From NCBI GenBank assembly GCA_946406115.1, contig OX291545.1, forward strand, positions 30,577,153 to 30,641,152: a stretch of 64,000 nucleotides of DNA, in the 5' to 3' direction. This DNA is from Apoda limacodes (lineage: Eukaryota > Arthropoda > Insecta > Lepidoptera > Limacodidae). Positions within the stretch are counted from its first letter, which is position 1. The number at the start of each line of letters is the position of its first letter. Below the pieces are notes generated by a model. That model made no database searches. It was not told the origin of the DNA and saw only the letters and a program-made list of their open reading frames with translations. Below, one piece after another: positions 26,201 to 38,200 of the stretch. The position numbers and the translations under genes were made by a program.

Positions 26201-29200
26201 TCAAACTCGAGGATTGACTAATAAAAGACAAACCCTTGGACTGACTCATAAAAGTCAAACTCGAGGCTTCACTAATAAAAGTCAAACTCGAGGATTGACT
26301 AATAAAAGCCCGGTTCACACAAAATTGTTGAATAAAATACTTTAGTTCCAAAAACTTGTTGTTTTTGGACTAAAGTAATGTCAAAAATATCGGCTTAAAT
26401 AATTTAATTTTGGTTTAGTTAAAATAAAAAAAACATACCTAAACTGACCCATATCTAACACTTCAATATCAAGTTGAAGATTGCATGAACCGGGCTTCAA
26501 TATACGGGTTTGACGAGTGCAAACTCGCTTTGATTATGCCATTTGTATATATGCAATATTATTAAGACAACAATTCAACGGACGGCCCAGAAAACTCGAA
26601 ACATATTTTGGAGATTTCTCATTATGGTTTCCTTTAATATTTCTCATTCCTGTAAAACAGGGCTCTCTGTTCGTATAAAACTGGGATCTAAGAAAGTATT
26701 CAAATAACAACAACATAAGTAAATTAAAAACTAATTATGTGTATTTCGCATTCACATTAATGAAACTATTTTATTTTAACGTTGTGAAAATTTATATCGA
26801 CGTCATTCGGATTTAGCGATACTTTAATCTGTCTTTCAAACTACTCTTATGTATTGTATTTATCGCTGCAAATGTATGTTATATATTAATACTAATTTTG
26901 GTTTTATTTCATAGTAGATAATAAATGAATTTAGTTGTTAAATTATAATAAAGTGACATTTACAAAGTCAGTTCGAAAATTCTTAAATTTCTTGATTTCA
27001 ATTGTATCGTTAATTTCATGTTTCAATTTTTCCGTTATTAAATTGGATAACTTATACATTATATACATATACATTATATACATATACACTTTAGTTTTGA
27101 CTGGCCCCTGCTTAATGTGCGACCTGTTCGCTGAGACTTCGGGTTGGATTTCCGATATAAGGTATTATTGTTAACATTTTCATACCACTCTGGTGGCAAA
27201 CCAGCTAACGGTCCGACACCAAGGGCTTAACTCGGGTGTTAATGAACCTTTAAAAATCGAATCATTCAGTAAAAAAAAACCTTAGAGTTCACGGAAGGAA
27301 GTTTCTCTGAAACCTCACTATACAGAAACATGCACAAATATATGAAGCAGTTTGAGGAATAACAACGTATGTGCACCATGTTTTCTAGAACGCGACTTTG
27401 ACACTTTTGTATTTAGAAACCATGGCCCAGACGTATTCGTTCATCCGAACAAGCGAATTTAAGAAACTTTGGGCGGCAGTTAGGCGTGTGACCGCATAGT
27501 AGCGCATTTTTTTGAGCTCCTCCGTAGGAGACCACGTTAAACCGTCGGTCCTGGCTGAGTTGTCGTATGATAACAAGGCCTTGTCAAAACCTGGATAGTC
27601 GAGTGGCCACTAGTTCGACAAAAGTCATTGGCTATGGCCTAAGCCACTATTTCCAGGGAGAAGCCTGTGCCCCTGGAATGGGGTGAACAACGTTGAGGCA
27701 TGCACTATGCAAGGACGCAGTCACGACGGAGTGCTAATAAAAATATGAAAGGTATTACTCACAAATCTTAAGCTTGGCCTCAGACTGCACCAAGAACTGA
27801 TTGTCTAAGAAGATGAGACGACGGTACGTGGCGCCCTCGACGTCCACATCCTCCACCACGAAGTCACCAGACACTTTCGAGGAACCCTCGAACACCTTCG
27901 TGCGTCTGCCCACATCGCTGCCCAAAGAGAGGAAAGGAATCTGAAATCGATCATATGGCAAAAATTAAACCAAAACCACAGCTCAAACTATCATTTCATT
28001 CATACAGACGGACATCAAAGGTATCTAGACAGAGCAATCGTGAGGTAGCGATGGACTCTCTCGCAGACTAGTTGGTAGTGTGGCCGGCTGCTGGGCAGAG
28101 GGTGTGGGTTCGATTCCCGCACTGGACAAACATTTTTGTAATAAACATTTGTGTGTGTCTGAAGTCTGGGTGTATTTATATATGATATATGATTTCGTAA
28201 ATAAAATATATTAATATATGTATATGTATCTGTCGCAGGCAAATCGTATAATTCGCCGTTTTACAATATGCCTAGACAGATCGTAAAGTATGGAATGGAA
28301 TTTATCATATAACTGAACAGAATATTCAATGAAGCTTGGTTAAAACGCTCTGCTCGCTTCGCTCGCTCCGCATCTACGTTTACAAAATAGAAACTGAACC
28401 TAACCTAGCATACATGACTTATACAATGCGATTTCTGTTCCTTTCGTTTCCATACTTTACGATCTGCCTAGGCATATTGTAAAACGGCGAATTATACGAT
28501 TTGCCTGCGACATATCCATTGTTTCGTATCCATAACGCAAGCCAACCAAATATTTTTTAGGAAAACAAAATTGGAAAAATTTGCCCGGAATATTCGGAAA
28601 AACTTAGTATTTTTTTCTGTGGGATACTTGAATGAACTCATAGTAAAAAATTTATTCAGTTGTTTATTTTAGTTGAATTGTGATTCTGTTGAATGATAAT
28701 TGCAAACTTGGACAGGACTGCCGGCTCAGCTAGTAGACAATATAACTTTTGTGTAAACTGTGTTATATTTACATATCGCGCCGAGTAACTAGCGGGCAGC
28801 CCTGTTTTACTTCGAAATTCAAATACAAACCATACCTATGACAGCGGCCCTTGTTGACAAGGGGCCCGGTAGTTTGTTTACTTTTGCTAAAACTTAAAAA
28901 ATGAGCTGTTTTTTTGCAGATGGCAAAACGGAAGCCTTATAGTTTTGACATAAACCCTTCCCTCCGTCTGTCTGTCCGTATCAGCCTTATAAATTCATTA
29001 TCTTTGTAACAATTCTGGTAAAAAGTTACAGAAAGGTGTCCTGTGTGAAATTAAGAAACACAACGTCTCTCTCTGCAACTATTATTGTTTTTTTTTGTTT
29101 TTATACCACTAAGGTGGCAACCAACCTTACGGTCCGCCTGATGGTAAGAGGCCACCGTAGCCTATGGACGCTTGCAACAACAGGGGTATCGTGCGTTGCC

Positions 29201-32200
29201 GACACTTCAAACATCTAATTACTTGCTTCTTGAAGAACCTCATACTGTAGTCCTAAGAGAAAACCTTGTATTATATTTTAAATGTGAATTGCAATGCTTA
29301 ACGAAAATAACGTTTGAAAAATCTAAAACACACTCGTAGTCAAACGACGATTAACATTTTTTGCTATGTATATTATAAGCTTTGAACTTTTAATCACCTG
29401 TCCAGTGAATCCCCTCGGTGCCAACATCTTTGCTGCGTGCGCTAGCTCCTCCTTGACGGCGTCCAAGTCCGCGAAGCTGTGACCCCGTCTCAGCGCCGCC
29501 ACTGCAAGACGCCCGAACCTCGCCGAGTCCTGCAATTGCCGGCGCCCCGCCGCGCTGCCGAATAACCACTCCGACTCTCTGCGGCAACGACACCGAAATG
29601 ATTCATACTGGTAAGAAATAATACCCAGATTATGTCTGTATAATACGCAGAGACGGGCAACGGCGAAATATAAGTGACATACTGACGGACGAATGGAAGG
29701 ACATAGTAACGGAATCATCGGGTTTTCGTTTTTGTCATTTTGCTATGAAATCCTAAAACTGTTGATAAAAATTAACAGAAGCTTGAAAAAAAACCTACAC
29801 TTATAACACAGAATTAATACAATTTTTGCCAACGAAATAATAATAATCTCTTGTGGGATGATCATGACGCTTGGTGCCTGAGACCTGAGCGCCACAAGTC
29901 AAATAAACAATACACAAGTTGCAAACTGCACAACTAAACAAAGTAAAAAGCTAAAATCCACACAAAGCAGACTTGAAAAAACAAAGACCATTTGTGCGCA
30001 ATTGGCCTCAAAATTTATAACAGCCCTAACAGTCTAAGCGGAGACTGTGGACTGTGTCATCGAATGACCGAAACCATATAAGTTTAATAACAGCAGGTCA
30101 GCTGGCAGTGTGAAACGATACCTTATTTTTTTAAATAACTTTTTTTTGTAAAACTACATAAATTTCATTTATTTTTTATTCAAAAGTACAATATAAAATT
30201 GAAGTCTTTCTTGACCAAACTATTTGCTAGGCCACTTTTAACATGATTATTGTAAACTAAGATCTATACATGATATAAGAAAAATTAAACGTGAAAATGT
30301 TTGTCCGATAGCAGATAGAGTCAAATAGCAAAACTAAAAACCTTATATTTTCGTCCGGTCTGCCCTGCATGCTGCAGTCCGTACGTCACAGCCTTATAAT
30401 TTCGTCATATTTGCATCGAATTGATAAAATTCATAATGAAATTGAGAAAAAACTTAAGAGTAGCTCTCCATACATTTAACTAATGAATGAAAATAACGAG
30501 TATATGCCTCCAAATATACAAGAATTGATAAAATGAATTTTAGTTGCAAATCTGACGACGGTTCTCGCTTTGTCTATTAGGAAATAAAAAATACGTTCGA
30601 CATTTGTTTGACAACTATTTGACGTGTAATCTCTACCTACTAGTATTTAAGGCACTATATACTGCACACTAGCGCTGCCACTCTGAAAAATGGTAAATAT
30701 TATATACAAAACGTTGTAAACATAGTTCATCACTAGTTAGTATTTTTCATTTTTTCACTTTTTTGAAATTAGCTTTGTATGAGGAAGATATAAACAACAT
30801 CTAGTGGCGGCGCTAGTGTGCAATCTATGGGGCCTTATATTAGTAAGTTGTTTGTTTGTCCGTCCTTCAAGTCGCAACAGAGCAAACAGTTGAGCTAAAA
30901 TTTCGACACAGAAATAGTTGAAGAAACGGAAAATAAAATAGGCTACTTATTACTTACTATATAGGTTAAATAACAGCGACTGAATCTAACGAGTATGAAC
31001 TATTGATATGTATCAATATCTCTATAAATATCTATAAGCAACTTCCTTACGAAAATCAAGTTGTTATAGGAACCCACGCCGGTAACCGAATTCGGCGCCG
31101 GCGGAGTCGCGAGCAAAGTATATAAATAAGTACTTGTATAAGTTATGTGCTTTCATAATTATATCTATATTTTTAGCAGATATATAAAATGCTTCTAACC
31201 GAAAACAGAATAGATCAAATCATATTAACTTATCAACTCCATAGACTTCCTAATGATCTAATTAAGATTTACGCTCTCTTACTTTACGGCTGTCCTTTAT
31301 GAGCTTATGACGCTCGAGAAAGCAAAGGTGTAAATCTTCTCGCCTTAATCTGCGTCACTTTCCCTAGTTACTCGAAGCGGCCAGTTCATAAAATACGGAA
31401 AGTCCTACTCTATTTTCTACACCTGCTCCAGATTTCTACCAGACAAGTTTCAAATATATACTTTGTAACTATAGTTCTAAATAACAAAGAATATATAAAG
31501 TGCAGAATAAATAATTCATATAACATAAAGTGAGTAGAAAATAGTTTATATTTCATTATAATTAGCAATAAAGTTAAATCAACTTCAAATAATCGACTAC
31601 TAAAAAATAAAAACTTCGCTAAAAAGACGGAGCGTCGATCTTAGGGTTTTATTCTCCCTGTCGCATGCAATTAAACAATTTGCTGTAATTATCGTCAAAA
31701 ATATGTTTTGTTTTGCATTTTTAGTTGATAGTTGGACTAGGTAGTTGCAAGCTTCCATAGGCTACGGTGACCACTATTTATAATAAATTTTGAATTTCTA
31801 CAACTTTGTAAAATACATATTAAAAAAACGGTCAATTGCGAGTCAGACTCGCGTGCCGAGAGTTTCGTACTTAATAAGATTCTTAATTTTTTTTTTAAAT
31901 TACTCAAAAACTGTAAATTTTGTAAGATTGTTAGTTCCTACGCCCAATATTAAGAAATTCACTTTTTTATTTTTAGGTCAGACTACTTATAGGTTTGCCT
32001 GTAATCTATAAGTAAAGAACTAAAATTTTGGGCTCAGTAGTTTCGAAGATGGTCAATTTTCAAACTTCAAAACTACGTAATAAAAAATTATAAAAAAATT
32101 CTTTTATTTGATATAGCATACGGAAGTTTGCAAAAATTTTTTGTTTTAGTTTTTTAATATCACAAAAGTGACCTCCTTATTCAAAATTAATTGATTAACG

Positions 32201-35200
32201 TTATATACATGTCCGTGTTTGCATGCATAGAAATTCATATGTGTACCAAATTTTAACTTAATCAGTCCAGCGAATTCGGAGAGAATTGGCTGTGACAGAA
32301 ATGGCTTTTTGCGTTAACTAATGGGCGCTCCCTTAGCCGAGTTCAAGAAAACCAATAACGCCTAAATCCTTAGTTTTGTTATTTTTTGTTGAAGTAACGA
32401 TACATTATGAAATTAAGGAAAATTCGAAGATTTAGCAAATTAATCTTGTAAAATCCAATTTTAAAGATGAGTTTTGGCTGTCTTATACAGATTTCCCTGT
32501 GGCTTTTTATTTATTTGATGTGATTATGAAATTAAAAGTATTCAGCAGCGAATATAACACACGTGCGTTAGACACCACAAGTTTGAAATCCGGACAATAT
32601 AATATTTTAAAATAGTAAATTTTACAATATCTTTATTTATTTTAGCAATGGAACAAAACACGTTTATCAGCGATGCCACGACGTTCATAAAGTCCAAAAA
32701 TATTCGTGCGAGGCGTTGCACCCACGAGCACTTCTCTCTCATAAATCTCCAAACTCCGCAGCATCTTTTTTTAGATCGAATTTCACAACTGTTTCAATAT
32801 TTAAAACTCGACGCAAAAGTATCAGTTACGGTTTAATAATCAAAGGTTATATATAATCTACGGATCAAAACATATTGCGTTATTTATTCGTATGTCTGAA
32901 AGCGACTTGTTCCAACACTTGTGCAAATTTTAAAAGCGTTAATTGCATTCGGTTAAGTTAATATATTACAAAGTCATTAAAAAATATGATATGTATATAA
33001 ATAATGATTCGTTGTTATCTAGTGCATTGAGAAAAGCAATCTTTGAATAAATAAATTGTTACTGTAAAACGACAAAAACGTTAAATTCTATAAAAAAACG
33101 GAAAGTGTCAAAACGTAGGTAATTGTGGTAAAGTAAGGAACAAATACATTTCGTCGTAATATGTATGATATTGTGTAATTATTTAAAATATATTTATATG
33201 CACACCCTCAGTATTACAGAATTTAGCTTTCTGGCCTATATCCCCCTTTTACAAGCTTACGGTCCATCTGATGGTATGAGGTCACCGTAGTCTATGGACG
33301 CTTGTAACACCACGCGGGGTATCACTCACGCGTTTCCGACCCTTCAAACATCCAATAACCACTTTCTTGAAGAACCCCATACTACAAGTCCTTCTCATTT
33401 TAGAAAAATTAAAAAAAAAAGTATTTTTTGAATGTCACTGTTACACTTTCCGTCTCTTATAAGGATCCTAAGAATGAAAATTCATGCACTCAATTCACTT
33501 TCCGTCCTTTAACAAAAAAGTTCAGATCTGTGTCATACTTTAAAAAATCATGACGTTTGTCTTATTTACATTTACGTTCATATCAATCCCTTTCAAAGCT
33601 CCATTTATATTGTCTAACCTCAAAAAGTTCTTCACAACTTTAGAACGTAAGTATTTGTAATAATAAAATGGGGTAGGGGGGGAGGCTGTTTTTTGTTTTT
33701 TTAAATAGTATAATAGACTGTAACAATTCACGAAAAATCACAAATTTCCCAGTACTTAATTTTTCGGTACTATATTTATTTCTTAGTTTTGAATTCAATA
33801 TTTATTCGTAATTTTATCATTTTAATATTTTATGCCATTTTGTGCTTTATCTTAAATAAAGCAAAATCTTTGCAACATATTTTTGTAGTATTAAATTTTT
33901 TCCTAAAAATATACAATCATGATCCATGTTTTTTCCATTTTTTTAAGAAAACTTGCTATTTATCATAAACCTCTGTATATTATAGTCTCAAAACGTATAA
34001 TAATCCATAAAATTTCAGTGATTTTAATAAAACAGATTTTAAAATATTAAAACTTATAGATATTTAGTGTACCGAACGTTGTACGGAAAAAAACTGATTC
34101 GGATTTACCTTAATATGTTTGTGTATTTTTATATTTTAATAAAAATATGATCACAATTTACACAATTCCATTTTTAACTTTGCAAAACCATACCAAGTTT
34201 GAATAAGTTATAAAGTCTAAGTAACTTATGAAACAATAAAAAAAAAAAAATTTGAAATATTAAAAAAAACAACACTTAATTATAATAATTAAAACTTCTT
34301 TCCCGAATATGTGCACAACTACAATTAGAAATCACGTAGTTTTTTTTTGTATATTTTGCAACAAACCCACATTTACTATAGAAAATTTATACACAGTCGA
34401 CTCTTTTATACATTAGGCATGGTACTCCTGGACGGTAGGCGTGACCGCTGGCACGAACCCAAATAACTTCACGGGCCGTTTTCGTAAATATTATGGTTGC
34501 AGAACTGTCGTAAACAAGTCGATGACACACATTGAGGTATTGAAACTTCTATTTATTCTTTAATGCAATATAATATATATAGAAGCTCTTGCCTCAGCCT
34601 CACTGAGGCGCAGCGTCGCAAAACAAACCGTTCTACTGCCGCCGTACTGTAGGGCAACCATTTGCTTGTGATTTTTGAATGTTGGTGGACGAATCTCTGT
34701 CATGGATCGCAATAAACGTATTGCTCTTTTGTTACTTCTTCTTGATATTACACCAATTTAAATAGAAGACAGAGAAGATACAGGATACATCCATTTAGTA
34801 AGGTCCTGATGAGGCCATTGAGTAGGTCCTTTTCTCGAAAATACGAAGCATTAAAGATAGATTAAAAAAATATTTTTTACTTATTTAGAATGAGTGTATT
34901 ATCATTAACCAAAGATATCAATAAATTTACACTAAGTCAGACATTTTAATTTTTAAACTGCTACCAGGTTGACTCGTATTTATTACAAAGGTGGTGGTAG
35001 AAACAAATATTGTTAGTCACCAAGTGTGACGTCATAACGCTGGATATGATTTCCTATAGACGAATGTAAATGGGCTCTTTGGTTTAACGGTTGTATAATG
35101 TGTTTGTCTAGCCATAAGGGGTCCACCTCCAGAGTAGGATCTGATCAGGGAAACCAAAGTTAGGTTGGAAAATGTGGTTTTAAGATTTGTTTTTAACCAC

Positions 35201-38200
35201 CTGGCTACGGAGCCATACATAACGTCAAACGGACAAATGGACAAAGATGACTAAACAGTAAAAATTTAGTTTTAACCATTTGGCTTAACCCTAAAATCGT
35301 CAAAAAGGTTATACCACCCATAGACTGGGAGACAGTGACACAAAATATTGGGTCATTTGTACCAGTATGGCGGTTCTTCAGGGGTCTAATAAGGGGTTGA
35401 TTAAATAAGTTTTTCAAGTATGGCAATAATAATAGCGGTCACATTTTATCTATATACTTATATATATTATATACTTTCCAAAAATCCAAATGCAATACTG
35501 GTACCAATCGTTTTGTAAAATAAAAATAAAGGAAAAAAAAAATACAATAAAGGATTATTCAAGAAAAACGTAATTAATTTTTTTAAAGGGTCGGCAACCA
35601 TAGATGGCGGTGACCGCTTCACATAAGGCGGACCAAAAACTTCTTTGACCCCTAGGTGGTATAAAAAAACAAAACCACAACCTAAGCATTAGCAGGAGAG
35701 AGCACCTCTAAAACTGCACAGTGTGCGACCATTTAGGTTCTAAGATGTGAAGATATATTTTGTATTTCCCATTCCAGAACACTCACCTCCACATCTCCAA
35801 GAGCATTAGGATCCTTGGTGTTGACATCTCTAGCGATGTTCAGTTCAGAAAACTTTGTGTTCTCAAAAGAGCGAAGCAGTACTTCACGGTAGGGCAGAGG
35901 TTGCTGCTTTACAAAGCGCAAGTTCGGCCCCATATTGAGTACTGCTGCCATCATGGGCGGGTTCACTTGGATACCAGCTTAGTCCTTTTGACTGGGTTCA
36001 CCGACGGGCCGTGAGAATTGTCGACGATCCCAAACTCACTTGCCGTATCGAGGCCTTAAGTCAGAGGAGAGACTTTGCCTCCCTGTGTGTGTTCTACCGC
36101 TTGTACAATGGGATGTGTTCTGAGGAATTGTTCAGAATGATGCCCATGAGGTTCTTCAAGAAAAAAGTTTAGATATTTGAAGGGTCGGCAACGTGCGAGT
36201 GATGCCCCAGGTGTTGAAAGCGTCCATAGGCTGCGGTGAACGCTTAGCATCAGGCGGACCGCAAGCTTTTTTGCAACAAAAAAAATTGTAAACTAATATT
36301 TATCCCTACAGGCTATGAGTATGTTGGTGAACATTTATATATATAACTTAAATCGACTTACCTGCCCTGTGGCACAATGAAAACTGCATATTTATTGATG
36401 ACTTGAGATCGCGTGCTCTTTTGATCGACTATGTACAAGGTATAGCGTGGAGACTCTTCGCCAGGCTGCATCAGATCCAAGGTTACCTGTAAAATTGAAT
36501 AAAGTTCCAAGGTCAGAATTTCAAGATCATTATAATACCTAGTGTATGGAACATCTTTGTAAATTCTGAAGAAATCTATTATAATATAAATATTAAGAGG
36601 GTTCCTGGCTTCTGGGTTATTTTGCTTTATGTGCAAAGCAAATTTCAAAAATGTGCTTCTACAGAAATATGTAACCAGTTATATGTCGTCTTGAAACCGT
36701 CAAGTGTCAGTGAGTTTTTTCTTCTATAATTGAGGAGTTGCCGTTAGAATCCTACATCGATAACCGACTTTAGGGCAGGCGGAGCCGCGGGCAAAAGCTA
36801 GTACTTATAACTTTCAAATTTCAAATTGGCTTTGAACAAAATGAAAATTTTGTAAGCGCTAGTTAGCAGGGGTTATGCTCTTAAGATTTTTTTTTAAATA
36901 TAAATCCTCTCTTCTACATTCTTAACTGTTTTACTAAGCCAAAACTAAAAAAAAAAAAACCTATTTTTTTTTACAGTACTAGCCTGTTGCCGACCCTTTA
37001 AGTTAGTTAGATTTTAACTTTTAGCTTAAGTATTAAGCAGGCACCACTATAGCTGTAACTTTTAATTTCATAGAGCTTTTTTAACAATTTGAACGGCATG
37101 ACAAAACTTTGTTTTTATTTAACTCTACTAAATCATATGGTAGGGTAACATAATACAAAACGAACTATAATAGATACCTCATCATCATCATCAAGATTAG
37201 TTTTGGCCAAGCCGTTGGTAACAAATGCTGTATCTTGTACTGACTTCACAATCTCACGCACCTCTTCTGGAGTCTTCAGTCGCAGCATTTTGTCACCTGC
37301 CATGCAGACTTCTAGTATCTGAAGAAGAAATAGAAGATTGGTTATTCCCAATTAGCGCATTTTATTGTATTAGTTTTGTACAGATACATACATGCAATTA
37401 TATGTGTGGGTGTGTGTGTGTACTACACAACAATCTGTAATTCATAATATGGGTCGGAAGGGTTTTTCATAAGGATCAATTTTATTGTACTTTAAATAAA
37501 AATAAAATAGAAAGAAGACCATAAAAGATAATTCATTACTATACATTTTACTACAAGCTCCATACACTACAATAGGTAAATACTACATAGGTATTTATTA
37601 ATCTTTCTTGATCTTTTTTATAATTTTAGAAACCTATATGTTGTTTAAAAGAAATAGATCCTTACGAATGGCCCTTTCAGCTGATGTCATAAAATATTTT
37701 TTTCTTCATAATTTAGGTATTGGATTGATTTCTGGCTATGAATGCAGTTTTACCCATTTTAGAAAGTAAACAAATTTTTTAAGTAAAATTTGCCATCACT
37801 ATTATTATCTATCACTAATATAAAATAAGTAATTGAATGGATCATGGTTGGTTATTGTAAACTCAACTTTTAAAGCAATTTCTGTAATTGCATAATAATA
37901 TAGATAGCTTTCTGCCAATGATGACAGGTGCAAAAAACCCAAATTACTATAAGTTGACTAGTAATTGTATTGATGTACCTAAATGGACCACGTCTGTCTG
38001 TCCTATGTCTTCTAAGAGGACCTTAAGGAGCCCTAAACTGCAATGATTTAATGAATCTGAACAGACATAAAGATAGGGACAAGATCTAAAACAAGTATTA
38101 TAATACAAATAGAAAAATACAATCAAATGTTTGTGGCAAAATACACACAGCCATGCTTGTGACATTTAGTTAAAGTTTGTAATGAATCATATTGGCCCTA

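Larger units (their letters stand above)
29579..35560. other. METTL13: METTL13 intron 4, distal part
   Basis: The largest METTL13 intron. No exon is missing, since exon 4 ends in phase 2 and exon 5 completes an Arg codon. It holds AT-rich DNA and repeats: a 'gctagta'-type element near 30850-31130, an interspersed repeat at 31830-32030 and a LINE tail at 33245-33390. The 35040-35430 stretch is more complex but unrecognised. Confidence 0.55.

Noticed and set aside
25887..26351. Open frames of 152 (plus) and 117 (minus) codons made of nonapeptide repeats
   Set aside because: They are a by-product of a 27-bp minisatellite inside a METTL13 intron. Both strands are open for the same arithmetical reason and there is no start, splice or family support.
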